Source of the DNA: a bacterium
GTDB taxonomy: Bacteria; Gemmatimonadota; Gemmatimonadetes; Gemmatimonadales; Gemmatimonadaceae
DNA: 35,522 nucleotides
Reading direction: 5' to 3'
Assembly: GCA_027484025.1 (NCBI GenBank)
Contig: JAIXTI010000263.1
Coordinates: 1-35,522, forward strand
The position numbers and the translations under genes are program-made. This document shows positions 9,143-16,936 of this stretch, piece by piece. The notes under the pieces are model-generated. The model had not been told where the DNA came from. It was given only the letters and a program-made list of their open reading frames with translations, and searched no databases. How positions within the stretch are numbered: position 1 is the first letter of the stretch; every line of letters begins with the position of its first letter.

Positions 9143-9171
9143 GCGCCCGCCCGGCATAGCCGGGCGGGCGC
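9143..9171 (-). terminator. GC-rich hairpin (right inner hairpin of the nested palindrome)
   Basis: GCGCCCGCCCGGC, loop ATA, GCCGGGCGGGCGC is a perfect 13-bp stem. It mirrors the hairpin at 9023-9053 and would serve the leftward permease transcript ending at 9281. There is no clear U-tract on the minus strand (it reads ATTCCTTAGG). Confidence 0.55.
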
Positions 9172-9280
9172 TTCCATGTGGACCCGAACTGCAGTGGCCC
9201 TCAACCGCGGTGGCGGTCCAGAACCGCAGTGGCAGTCCATCAACCGCAGTGGCGTCTCAAACCCGAACCGCAGTAGCCGT

Positions 9281-10651
9281 TCAACCGCGTTTCCGACCCA
9301 CCGTAGCGTAGAACACCGGCACGCCGAGCAGGATCACGCCGAAGACGCCGAGCGTGGGGATGCGCTGGGCCGGGTCCATGAGCGCGTTGCCGAGCAGGAA
9401 GAGAACGGCGAGGCAGAACAGTGCCGGCACGAACGGGTACAGCGGCGTCTTCACGGGCGGCTTCCAGTCGGGACGCTGGCGCAGCTTGAAGATGGCGCCA
9501 ATGCTCATGATGTAGAACACGAGGCTCGCGGTGACGAAAATGTCGGCGAGCTGTTCGAAGCTGCGCAGCAGCACGAAGCCCACGCCCAGCGTGCCCGTCA
9601 TGATGATGGCGACGTACGGCGTCTTGAAGGTGGGGTGCACCTTGGCCACCTGCTTGAAGAACAGGCCGTCGTCGGCCATGGCGAAGAAGATACGCGGGCC
9701 CGTGAGCAGCGAGCCGTTCACCGAGCCGAAGGTCGAGAGCAGCACCGTGAGCGACACCAGCGTCACGCCAACGGGACCGATGAGGCGGAGCGCGACGTCG
9801 GCGGCGACCAGCGGGGCTTTGCGCATTTCGTCGACGGAGAGCACCGACAGATACGCGAGGTTGGCCAGGATGTAGATGGCGATGATGGCGAGCGTGCCCA
9901 ATACGATGGCCTTGGGGAGCGTCTTCTGCGGGTCTTTCACTTCGCCTGAGACCTTGGCGAGGTCGCCCCACCCGTCGAAGGCCCAAAGCACCGACACCAG
10001 GGCGAGGCCGAACGCCGACACCGAGAAGCTGCCCGGCGGCGCGGCGGGGGTGAAGTAGCCGCCCGTCTTGGGGAGCCCCAGCGTGAACGCGAGCAGCACG
10101 ATGATGACGAGCCCGCCGTACTTGGCCACGGTGGTGACATTCTGCACCAGCGATCCCCAGCGCAGCCCCACCACGTTGATGGTGGCCATGAGGATCAGCG
10201 CGCCGGCGGCGATGTAGTGCGCGTAGGCGTCGTAGGGGGCGATGCTGGGGTCGATGCCCAGCGCGCGCAGGAAATACTGCGCAAAGGTGAGCGAGATGCC
10301 CCCTAGCGCCGCCGCGCGAATGAGCGTGAACTCGGCCCACCCGTATAGGAACGCCGGGAGCCGCCCCCAGGCCTCTCGGATGTACACGAAATAGCCGCCG
10401 GTGCGCGGCATGGCCCCCGCGAGCTCGGCAAGCGTGAGCGCGCCGCAGAGGGCGAAGAGCCCGCCGACCGCCCAGACCGCCATGAGCGGCAGCGGCCCCG
10501 GGAGCTTGTCGGCGATGCCGGCCGGGGAGCGGAAAATCCCGGATCCGATGGTCGTACCGACGAGAACGGCGATGGCGCTCCAGAGCCCGAGCGAGCGCGG
10601 GAGCTCGGCGGGGGCGGAGGCAGCGGAAGCAGACACAGGGGGCTTGGCCAT
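9281..10651 (-). CDS. APC-family amino acid permease
   Basis: This inner-membrane transporter of 456 residues belongs to the amino acid/polyamine/organocation superfamily, closest in look to LAT/basic amino acid exchangers. About twelve hydrophobic segments are visible. Family landmarks are VGTTIGSGIFRSPAG in helix 1, ELAGAMPRTGGYFVYIREAW in helices 2-3, AFDGWGDLAKVSGEVKDPQK in the helix 6 region, and GSVNGSLLTGPRIFFAMADDG. ATG 10651 is chosen over the in-frame ATG 20 codons upstream because it follows the TACCAT-N6-ATG start arrangement, and because the product then begins shortly before the first helix. The substrate cannot be told from the sequence. Its 3' end overlaps the large modular palindrome. 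It is divergent from the 10717 gene with only 65 bp between starts. Confidence 0.9.
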   Translation of the reverse strand: MAKPPVSASAASAPAELPRSLGLWSAIAVLVGTTIGSGIFRSPAGIADKLPGPLPLMAVWAVGGLFALCGALTLAELAGAMPRTGGYFVYIREAWGRLPAFLYGWAEFTLIRAAALGGISLTFAQYFLRALGIDPSIAPYDAYAHYIAAGALILMATINVVGLRWGSLVQNVTTVAKYGGLVIIVLLAFTLGLPKTGGYFTPAAPPGSFSVSAFGLALVSVLWAFDGWGDLAKVSGEVKDPQKTLPKAIVLGTLAIIAIYILANLAYLSVLSVDEMRKAPLVAADVALRLIGPVGVTLVSLTVLLSTFGSVNGSLLTGPRIFFAMADDGLFFKQVAKVHPTFKTPYVAIIMTGTLGVGFVLLRSFEQLADIFVTASLVFYIMSIGAIFKLRQRPDWKPPVKTPLYPFVPALFCLAVLFLLGNALMDPAQRIPTLGVFGVILLGVPVFYATVGRKRG

Positions 10652-10657
10652 TCGGCT

Positions 10658-10663
10658 ATGGTA
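10658..10663 (-). promoter_or_regulatory. -10-like TACCAT for a leaderless permease transcript
   Basis: On the minus strand the sequence reads TACCAT, AGCCGA, ATG. The hexamer lies exactly 6 nt before the start codon and no Shine-Dalgarno is present. Transcription from such a -10 would start at or next to the ATG. No -35 is recognisable. Confidence 0.45.
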
Positions 10664-10701
10664 GTACGAGGAACGGGGGTACACCACCACCGAACACTGT
10701 C

Positions 10702-10707
10702 TAGTTT
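10702..10707 (+). promoter_or_regulatory. -10-like TAGTTT before the ctaB operon
   Basis: TAGTTT is followed by 9 nt and ATG 10717, with no Shine-Dalgarno. A start about 7 nt after the hexamer would give a leader of only 2-3 nt. It sits back-to-back with the permease hexamer at 10658-10663. Confidence 0.4.
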
Positions 10708-10716
10708 TCACTTGTC

Positions 10717-10962
10717 ATGAACTCCCCTATTGACTCCTGGCTCTCCCCGGCCGCCGCGACCACGATGTTCTGGGTCGCCGTCGCCGTCTGTGCAGTAGCC
10801 CAGCTCTATATCATGCGCGCGGTCTTCCGCACGCTTCCCGACGCGCCCACCAACAGCGCGGTCCCGGCACCACGTCAGTGGGCCGAAGTCGTTCAGGCCA
10901 TTCTGCCCATCGGCGGTCTGGCGGCTCTTTTCTATGGTGCCTGGCGCGCCATGGCCGGTTGA
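10717..10962 (+). CDS. Small two-helix membrane protein of unknown function
   Basis: The product has 81 residues with two hydrophobic segments (about 15-34 and 60-77) joined by a polar, proline-rich loop (RTLPDAPTNSAVPAPRQW). I do not recognise the family. Its stop is separated from the possible ctaB start at 10964 by a single base, so it is surely the first gene of the ctaB operon. Its size and position are reminiscent of small subunits or assembly helpers found next to haem-copper oxidase genes. That is a guess from context; no oxidase subunit lies in this window. Confidence 0.75.
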   Translation: MNSPIDSWLSPAAATTMFWVAVAVCAVAQLYIMRAVFRTLPDAPTNSAVPAPRQWAEVVQAILPIGGLAALFYGAWRAMAG

Positions 10963-10963
10963 T

Positions 10964-11917
10964 ATGGCCACGGGCGTTTCTCCTATCGGTGGGACCATGA
11001 CGAGCGGCACGAACGGTGACAAGCAGGTGCCGGCGCCGGCCGATACGCCGCTGTCGCGTGATCTCGTCGCGCTGACCAAGCCGCGCATCATTTCGCTGTT
11101 GCTCGTCACCACGGCGGCGCCAATGTACGCCGCCGGATCGCCGAGCCTGTGGACGGTGCTGCTGGTGATGGTGGGCGGCTATCTCATGGCCGGCGGCGCG
11201 AACGCGGTGAACATGTATATCGACCGCGACATCGACGACGTCATGGCGCGCACGCGCTTGCGCCCCATTCCCAGCGGACGCATGACGCCCACGCAGGTGC
11301 TCGCGTTCGGCGTGTTCTGCGCGACGCTGGCCACGTGGATGCTCGCGCACTTCGTGAACGTGCTCACCGCCGGGCTCGCGCTCGCCGGATTCTACTTTTA
11401 CGTCTTCATCTACACGCGCATCCTTAAGCGCACCTCGCCGCAGAACATCGTCATTGGTGGCGCGGCCGGTGCGTTTCCGCCGCTGGTGGGCTGGGCGGCG
11501 GTGACGGGCACGCTCGACGTGACGGCGCTCTGTCTGTTTCTCATCGTGTTCTACTGGACACCGCCGCACTTCTGGGCGCTCGCGCTGCTCAAGCAGGTGG
11601 ACTACGGTCGCGCCAAGGTGCCCATGGCGCCGCTGGTGTGGGGTGAGCGCGAAACGATGAATCAGATGGTGTGGTACACCGTGATTCTGCTGGTGCTCAC
11701 GGTCATGCCGGTGTTGTACGGGGCCTTCGGACTGTTCTACCTGGCGAGTGCCGTCGTGCTCAACGCGCTGCTGCTCTGGGGCGTGCTCAAGGTGCGCATT
11801 GCGGCCGTGCGCGGCCAACCGTGGACGGCGCCGGCGTGGTGGGTGTACAAGTATTCGTTGCTGTATCTGGCCCTGCTCTTCGTGGCCATGGGCGTGGATC
11901 GCGCACTCGCGCGGTGA
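10964..11917 (+). CDS. ctaB: Protohaem IX farnesyltransferase (haem o synthase)
   Basis: CtaB/CyoE transfers a farnesyl group to haem b to make haem o, needed by haem-copper terminal oxidases. It is a UbiA-superfamily polytopic membrane enzyme. The prenyl-diphosphate/Mg-binding motif N-x3-D-x3-D is present at about N83-D87-D91 (NMYIDRDID), followed by ARTRLRPIPSGR. The second conserved loop is FYWTPPHFWALAL and KQVDYGRAKVPM. About 317 residues from ATG 10964; ATG 10997 (after GGTGGGA) is an alternative start 11 codons later, and neither has an ideal ribosome-binding site. The stop overlaps the GTG of the ABC exporter gene (GTGA). Confidence 0.95.
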   Translation: MATGVSPIGGTMTSGTNGDKQVPAPADTPLSRDLVALTKPRIISLLLVTTAAPMYAAGSPSLWTVLLVMVGGYLMAGGANAVNMYIDRDIDDVMARTRLRPIPSGRMTPTQVLAFGVFCATLATWMLAHFVNVLTAGLALAGFYFYVFIYTRILKRTSPQNIVIGGAAGAFPPLVGWAAVTGTLDVTALCLFLIVFYWTPPHFWALALLKQVDYGRAKVPMAPLVWGERETMNQMVWYTVILLVLTVMPVLYGAFGLFYLASAVVLNALLLWGVLKVRIAAVRGQPWTAPAWWVYKYSLLYLALLFVAMGVDRALAR

Positions 11918-13719
11918 GTAGCACTCCCGCACGCGGCGGCTCCATCGAAGGACCTGCGGGCGACGCCGAGTCATCGGCGCGCCCGCGCTTTTCTGCGGCA
12001 CCACTCACGCGACTGCTGCCACTCGTCAAGCCGTATACTTCTCGGCTGGCCGTGGCGTTCGTGTTTCTGCTCATCGCCGCGGCTGCCGGACTCGTCTTTC
12101 CGGCGGTCATGCGCTACCTGCTCGACGCCGCCTTCGAGCAGAAGAACAAGCTCGCCCTCGATCGCATTGCCATCGGGCTGGTGGCGGTATTCGCCGTGCA
12201 GGCCATGGCGAACTTCGTGCAGGTGTATCTGCTGAGTTCGTGCACCGAGCGCATTGTTGCGGGGCTGCGCGCCCGCACGTTTGCCCATCTGATTCGCCTG
12301 TCGCCGGCGTTCTTTACCGAACGGCGCACGGGCGAACTCACCAGTCGTTTGAGCAGCGATTTGGGCTTGCTGCAATCGTTGCTCTCCACGTGGGTGTCGG
12401 AGCTGTCGCGACAGTCGCTCTTTCTCATCGGCGGCGCCGTCATGATGTTCGTGACGAACTTCCGCCTCACGCTCACCACACTCGCCGTCGTGCCGCTGGT
12501 GGTGGGCGCCGCGATCTTCTTCGGGCGTTCGTTGCGCAAGGCGAGCGCGTCGGTGCAGGATCGCATTGCCGACGCCATGGGCATGGCCGACGAATCGTTC
12601 GGTGCCATTCGCACGGTGCAAAGCTTCACGCGTGAAGCCGAAGAGACGCGTCGCTTTGGCGCTTCGCTGCGCGAGCTGGTCGGCGTCGCGGTGTATCGCG
12701 CCCGTACGCGCGCCCTGTTCTTCAGTGTGGTGGGCTTTGTCGCGTTCGGTGCCGTGGCCGCGGTGCTCTGGCAGGGGGGCACGCAAGTCCTCGAGGGCAA
12801 GCTCACCGCCGGCACGCTCGTCGCGTTTCTGTTCTACGCGCTGTTCGTTGCGGCCGCGGTCGGTTCGCTCGCGACGCTCTTTGGCAACTTCCAGGAAGCG
12901 GTCGGCGCGGCCACGCGCGTGTGGGAGCTGCTCGATACGCGCCCCAGCGTGAGCGACCCGGAAATCCCATTGTCGCTGCCGGCACCACTGCGCGGCGAAG
13001 TGTGCTTCGACACGGTGTCGTTTCGCTACATGCCGGCGCAGCCCGATGTCGTGAGTGACATCAGCTTTGCCATGGCGCCTGGCGAAGTCGTGGCGCTCGT
13101 GGGACGCAGTGGCGCCGGCAAGACGACCATTGCGAGTCTGCTGCCGCGCTTCTGGGATGTCACCAGCGGGCGCATCACGCTCGACGGGCTCGACGTGCGC
13201 GACATCACGCTCGATACGCTGCGGAACGCGATCGGCATCGTCCCGCAGGAGCCGGTGCTCTTCAGCGGCACCATTCGCGAGAACATCGCGTACGCCAATC
13301 CGCGCGCCACCGAAGAAGACATTCTGCGCGCAGCCAGCGCGGCGCACGCGTGGGAGTTCATTACGCGTCTTCCCGACGGCCTCGACACCCGCGTGGGTGA
13401 ACGCGGCGTGAAGCTCTCGGGCGGGCAGCGTCAGCGCATTGCCATTGCGCGCGTCTTCCTCAAGAACCCGGCGGTCGTCATTCTCGACGAAGCCACCTCG
13501 AGCCTCGACACCGAAAGCGAACGGTACGTGGAAGAAGCGCTCGAAGAGCTGCTCGACGGCCGCACGACACTCATCATCGCGCACCGACTCAGCACCGTGC
13601 GCCGAGCCGATCGCGTGATGGTGCTCGACGCGGGGCGCATTGTCGAGACGGGGTCGCACGAGGAATTGCTCGAGCGGGAAGATGGGGTATACGCTCGCCT
13701 TTACGCGATTGGCGGGTGA
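11914..13719 (+). CDS. MsbA-like ABC exporter (fused membrane and ATPase domains)
   Basis: This 601-residue half-transporter of the type IV (MsbA/BmrA-like) exporter group would act as a homodimer to export lipid or drug-like substrates. An N-terminal six-helix membrane domain (about 30-340) is followed by an ATPase domain: Walker A GRSGAGKT near 397, Q-loop VPQEPVLFSGTIREN, signature LSGGQ near 501, Walker B VVILDEATSSLD near 521, and switch histidine IAHRLSTVRRAD. All key residues are intact. The GTG start at 11914 overlaps the ctaB stop by 4 nt. Upstream in-frame codons (from 11671) lie inside ctaB in another frame and look non-coding. The substrate is not predictable; pairing with ctaB might hint at a respiration-related role, but such pairings can be incidental. 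Confidence 0.94.
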   Translation: MSSTPARGGSIEGPAGDAESSARPRFSAAPLTRLLPLVKPYTSRLAVAFVFLLIAAAAGLVFPAVMRYLLDAAFEQKNKLALDRIAIGLVAVFAVQAMANFVQVYLLSSCTERIVAGLRARTFAHLIRLSPAFFTERRTGELTSRLSSDLGLLQSLLSTWVSELSRQSLFLIGGAVMMFVTNFRLTLTTLAVVPLVVGAAIFFGRSLRKASASVQDRIADAMGMADESFGAIRTVQSFTREAEETRRFGASLRELVGVAVYRARTRALFFSVVGFVAFGAVAAVLWQGGTQVLEGKLTAGTLVAFLFYALFVAAAVGSLATLFGNFQEAVGAATRVWELLDTRPSVSDPEIPLSLPAPLRGEVCFDTVSFRYMPAQPDVVSDISFAMAPGEVVALVGRSGAGKTTIASLLPRFWDVTSGRITLDGLDVRDITLDTLRNAIGIVPQEPVLFSGTIRENIAYANPRATEEDILRAASAAHAWEFITRLPDGLDTRVGERGVKLSGGQRQRIAIARVFLKNPAVVILDEATSSLDTESERYVEEALEELLDGRTTLIIAHRLSTVRRADRVMVLDAGRIVETGSHEELLEREDGVYARLYAIGG

Positions 13720-14070
13720 ACTGCGGAGGACGGCGGTTGACTGCGGTGGACTGCGGTGGACTGCGGTTGTCGGGGTGGCGGGGGTAGTCGGGGTACGGCC
13801 ACTACAGTCGGGGCACAGCTACCACAGTCGGGGTACTGCCACGACGGTCGGGGTCGATCAACAGTCGGTGTCTATGCCGGGTCGGGGAGAAACTGTCGGG
13901 GGCTGCCCCGACCCCGACCCCGACCCCGACGCGCCAGCAAAGCGCCGCGCAAGACCCGGCCTGGACCCCGACCGCAGGTAGACCCCGACTGTCGTGGCAG
14001 TACCCCGACTGTAGTGGCACTACCCCGACTGTAGTGGCCGTACCCCGACTACCACCGCCAACCCCGACCA
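13720..14070. repeat. Head-to-head arrays of 20-nt modules forming a long inverted repeat
   Basis: After a run of GGACTGCGGT decamers (about 13737-13768), three near-identical 20-nt units follow (13786-13845), of the form AGTCGGGGTAC-N-GCCACNAC. Degenerate units continue to about 13890. The right arm (13982-14069) carries their reverse complements with an exact 20-nt period (units at 13982, 14002, 14022, 14042). Left arm 13766-13854 pairs with 13982-14069 at about 90% by eye. The 127-nt middle includes a hexanucleotide run of CCCCGA units (about 13906-13930) and a small GTCGGGG/CCCCGAC hairpin. It fills the spacer between the ABC exporter stop (13719) and the lipoprotein stop (14087). Open frames here are repeat-derived and not called. 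Confidence 0.9.
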
Positions 14071-14086
14071 CGACCCCTAGGTCAAA

Positions 14087-14959
14087 CTAAAACGAGACCT
14101 CGAGGCGAGTCTGCACCGCCGCTTCAACGCGCACCTTCGTCTGCTTCACGCCGAGCCGCTCGTGCCACGCCACGAGCGTGTAGCGCCCCGGCGGCACGTT
14201 GTCGAAGCGGAATTCTCCGTCGGCGCCCGTGACCGCCACATACGGGTGCGGCGCCACTACCAGCCACGCGCGCACCCACGGGTGCATGTCGTCGGTTACC
14301 TGCACCAGGGCCGGCGCCGATGTCGCGTCGCTGGTGGGGACGATCTGCCCCACGTCGCTCAGCAGCACCGTCGTGCGTGAGCGCGTCTCGCCGGCGGCGG
14401 TGAACTGCAGCCGAGACATCATCGCGTCGCGGCCGTTCACCAGCACCGTGCTGCCCACCGCGACGCGCTGCACGCGCGGCTCGAGGCGACAGCCGTCGAG
14501 CGTGAGCTTCACCCGGCGCGGCGCGTCGTCGCGCGGCCCCGAGGCCACGCCAATGAGCCACACGACGCCGTTCCCGACACCACCGTTGCTGCTCGGCACG
14601 ATCGACTGACTGAACGGCCGACACACCGAGAGATCGTGCGTGGGCGTGATGCTCGTGTCGCGCGGGGAACCGCCCGTGATCCGTCCGAGAATGACCCCCG
14701 GGGTGGGCACGGTGCGCACGGTGTACTCCGTACCACTCGGCCCACCGGCGGCGCGCGCGAGCGACGTCACTTCACTGTCGACGATTGGCACATCGGCGTT
14801 GGCGTCGTCAGACGTGCCCGACGCACTCACGGTTGCGGGCACGTCGGCGATGCGCGCGCCCACGGTATCGGTGGCGCGCGCACTGTCGCCACCGCAGGCC
14901 GCTGCCCATAGGCACGCGGCCAGCGCCACGGCGCCCACGCGCCAGAGGGACGGCGGCAT
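14087..14959 (-). CDS. Lipoprotein with degenerate cupredoxin-like and carboxypeptidase-regulatory domains
   Basis: The product has 290 residues. A lipoprotein signal precedes Cys22 (LWAAAC-GGDS); Cys16 (LAAC) is a less likely lipidation site. The central part (about 85-215) follows the plan of cupredoxin-like proteins: a DLSVCRPF segment, a strand with GVGNGVVWLIGV, LTLDGCRLEPRVQRVAVGS, then DDMHPWVRAWLVVAPHPYVA. The C-terminal 55 residues are a carboxypeptidase-regulatory repeat (ADGEFRFDNVPPGRYTLVAW, HERLG). In copper-binding relatives the segment after the GS strand carries N-x-D-x-x-H-N and the later one a Cys-x2-His. Here they read NGRDAMMSR and TDDMHPW, so the usual ligands are mostly lost. 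It is the last gene of a leftward three-gene operon, 35 bp after the aminopeptidase gene. Confidence 0.75.
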   Translation of the reverse strand: MPPSLWRVGAVALAACLWAAACGGDSARATDTVGARIADVPATVSASGTSDDANADVPIVDSEVTSLARAAGGPSGTEYTVRTVPTPGVILGRITGGSPRDTSITPTHDLSVCRPFSQSIVPSSNGGVGNGVVWLIGVASGPRDDAPRRVKLTLDGCRLEPRVQRVAVGSTVLVNGRDAMMSRLQFTAAGETRSRTTVLLSDVGQIVPTSDATSAPALVQVTDDMHPWVRAWLVVAPHPYVAVTGADGEFRFDNVPPGRYTLVAWHERLGVKQTKVRVEAAVQTRLEVSF

Positions 14960-14994
14960 CCCGCGCGCGTTCCGCAGCGGACTCAGACGACGAA

Positions 14995-16173
14995 TCAGAC
15001 GACGAACAGGTCGCGCTGCACCACGTCGGGTGTCACGAGCAACGCATCGTCGCCGACATACGCATTCACTTCGCTGCGCACGCCGAATTCGCCCACGAGA
15101 TACACGCCGGGCTCGATCGAGAAGCCGACCCCCGGAATGAGCACGCGATCATCGCGCGATTCGAGATTGTCGATTTGCGGGCCGCTGCCGTGCAGTTCGC
15201 GAGAATCGATGCTGTGTCCCGTGCGATGCCAGAAGTGCGAGCCGTAGCCGCGCGCTTCGATGACCGCGCGCGCGGCATCGTCGGCTTCCCCGCCGCGCAC
15301 CACCTCGCCCGCAGCAATGCGATCGCGCAGCAACGTGAGCGCCGCATCTCGCGCATCGCGCACCGCTTCCCAGACTTGTACCACCTTGTCCGAGGGCGAA
15401 CCCAACGAGGCCATCCACGTCTGGTCGGCGTAGATACCCTTGGGCTCCTTCGCCCACAGGTCCACGAGCAGCACATCGCCGCGCTGCACGAGCCGCGGAC
15501 GCGATGCCGACGGGACGTAGTGCGGGTTGGCCGCATTCTCCGACGCGGCCACATCGGGGCCGTGGTCGGTTTCGAGGCCGACGCGCGCGAACGCGTCGAG
15601 AATGCGCTGCTGCAGTTCGTGTTCGGCGGCTGGCGTGCCCGCCGCGACCATGGCGCCCGCGTGGTCGATGGTGTCGCGCGCGATCGCGGCAATGTGCTGC
15701 GCGGCACGCGTGTGCGACGCGAGCTGCGCCGGCGTCCACGTGGCGTACACCTGCGACACGAGCTCCCCGCTGCTCACGACCGTCGCGCCGCTCGCACGCA
15801 CGAGCTCCAACACGCCGGCGGGAATGCGATCGAGATACGGGATGGCGTCACCGGGAGAGTATTCCATGGCAACACGCTTTCCCTGCACCAACGAGGCCAC
15901 CTCGTCTTCGAGCGCGCGCCATCCGCTGTACACGCGCAGCGGCCATTCCTTTGGCCACTTGGCCCACGGACCCGGTTCGATGGCGTGTTGAATGCCAACC
16001 GGCAGGCCGGCACGCGGAATGAACGCGAAGACGCGACGTGAACAGAGCCCGCCGAAGCCGAGCAAGCCAGCGGCAATCGCGTTCGTACCGCGGAAGTCGT
16101 ACAGCAGCCAGCCGTCGAGATCGGCGTCGGCGAGCAGTTGCTGCAAGCGCGGCAGCAGCTCAGGCGTGAGCAT
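14995..16173 (-). CDS. M24-family metallopeptidase (Xaa-Pro aminopeptidase-like)
   Basis: This is a 392-residue pita-bread-fold peptidase. The N-terminal creatinase-like domain (about 1-140) precedes the M24 catalytic domain. All five metal ligands expected for a dinuclear site can be placed: D238 (LLVDLW), D250 (IYADQTW), H320 (HRTGHSID), E354 (SIEPGVY) and E368 (RSEVNAYV). It probably cleaves N-terminal residues before proline in the cytoplasm, although creatinase and related hydrolases share the fold. The HRTGHSIDSRELHGSG block resembles a subgroup common in Gemmatimonadota and Acidobacteria, a recollection I cannot verify here. It lies 24 bp after the V4R-like gene and is probably co-transcribed with it. 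Confidence 0.9.
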   Translation of the reverse strand: MLTPELLPRLQQLLADADLDGWLLYDFRGTNAIAAGLLGFGGLCSRRVFAFIPRAGLPVGIQHAIEPGPWAKWPKEWPLRVYSGWRALEDEVASLVQGKRVAMEYSPGDAIPYLDRIPAGVLELVRASGATVVSSGELVSQVYATWTPAQLASHTRAAQHIAAIARDTIDHAGAMVAAGTPAAEHELQQRILDAFARVGLETDHGPDVAASENAANPHYVPSASRPRLVQRGDVLLVDLWAKEPKGIYADQTWMASLGSPSDKVVQVWEAVRDARDAALTLLRDRIAAGEVVRGGEADDAARAVIEARGYGSHFWHRTGHSIDSRELHGSGPQIDNLESRDDRVLIPGVGFSIEPGVYLVGEFGVRSEVNAYVGDDALLVTPDVVQRDLFVV

Positions 16174-16197
16174 GTGGTCTGAGAACGGAGAGAGGGA

Positions 16198-16923
16198 TCA
16201 GCGACGACGCCATTCGGCGCGCCATTGGCACCGGGCGTCGCCGCGCGTGCGACACATCACGTGGTCGACCGCCCCGTCGGCGTCGGCCAGCAGCTGCAGC
16301 GATTCGCGAAAGGCCGCTTCGTACAATCCGCACCCGACGCCCTTGGGCGCCGCGTCGGCCGACACCGGCGACTCGACTTCGAGCAGGAGCGTACTCCCCT
16401 GTCGCACGAGGGTGCCGTTCATGTAGCGTCGCGCAATGGTGCGGAGCGCCCCGAGGGCAATGGGCCGTGCGATCAGCGCCGGCAACGAACGCGCTGCGCC
16501 GCGCCTCGGGCTGCCCACGGTGTCGACGAACGCCCGCGCCCAACGGCGACCCGCTTCACGGAACGCGAGATCGGCATCGGGGCGACGGCCAATGAGCCGC
16601 GCCAACGCGAGAATTTCGTCGTAGCCAATGCGCTGACGGGCGCGTACCGCGTCGTGGTAGCGGCGGATCTGCAGCAGCACCGTTTCGCTCAACCCGAGCC
16701 GCTTGTTGCGGAGCTCGTGCACGAAGTCGGCGTCGAGTTCGGCGGCGGGGGTGTCGATCGCCTTGACCGCCTCCAGCAGCGCCAACGGCAGGCGCGCATC
16801 GAGCGGGCTGCCGTTCAGCGGCAGGACCGTATCGGAGGCTAGCGGGGTGGCCCGGGGGGCCCGGCCGTCGTTGGCGATGGACAGTGGCTGCATAGTCGTC
16901 CATGCTAACGTGTTCTGGGTCAC
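16198..16923 (-). CDS. V4R-like protein of unknown function
   Basis: The product has 241 residues from GTG 16923; ATG 16893 (MQPLS) is an alternative start ten codons later. There is no signal peptide or membrane segment. The C-terminal third reads GVGCGLYEAAFRESLQLLAD and then C224-x7-C232 in VMCRTRGDARCQWR. The pattern 'Cys - Gly-Asp - Cys - aromatic' at the extreme C-terminus resembles the end of V4R (4-vinyl reductase-like, small-molecule-binding) domains. The rest is not recognised: an arginine-rich helical middle and a helical LPLALLEAVKAIDTPAAELD region. A regulatory or sensor role is possible but unproven. A TATACT hexamer 13 nt upstream of the GTG suggests this is the first gene of the leftward operon. 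Confidence 0.7.
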   Translation of the reverse strand: MTQNTLAWTTMQPLSIANDGRAPRATPLASDTVLPLNGSPLDARLPLALLEAVKAIDTPAAELDADFVHELRNKRLGLSETVLLQIRRYHDAVRARQRIGYDEILALARLIGRRPDADLAFREAGRRWARAFVDTVGSPRRGAARSLPALIARPIALGALRTIARRYMNGTLVRQGSTLLLEVESPVSADAAPKGVGCGLYEAAFRESLQLLADADGAVDHVMCRTRGDARCQWRAEWRRR

Positions 16924-16936
16924 GGGAACAAGCGCG

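Larger units (their letters stand above)
8898..9285. repeat. Nested palindrome built of ~20-nt modules, between convergent genes
   Basis: The left arm (8898-9022) has about five modules around ACTGCGGTT, such as GCTACTGCGGTTTTGGACT. The right arm (9172-9285) carries their reverse complements around AACCGCAGTGGC. The outermost block ACTGCGGTTCGGGTTTGA (8920-8937) pairs with TCAAACCCGAACCGCAGT (9257-9274). Inside the arms lie two GC-rich hairpins (9023-9053, 9143-9171). Further in is GGTGGTTGGAC (9062-9072) facing GTCCAACCACC (9124-9134), and at the centre GTGGGCCCAC (9094-9103). The element spans the whole spacer and its right end enters the last codons of the amino acid permease. Open frames across it are low-complexity and were not called. 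Confidence 0.9.

Noticed and set aside
8898..14070. CRISPR-like interpretation of the repeated ~20-nt units
   Set aside because: Units abut or have irregular short spacers, the arms are mutually complementary, there are no unique spacers of 30-40 nt, and no cas genes are present.
13640..14071. Several overlapping open frames of about 90-110 codons through the 13720-14070 array
   Set aside because: They translate the repeats themselves (runs of GTATTVG and similar) and have no independent support.
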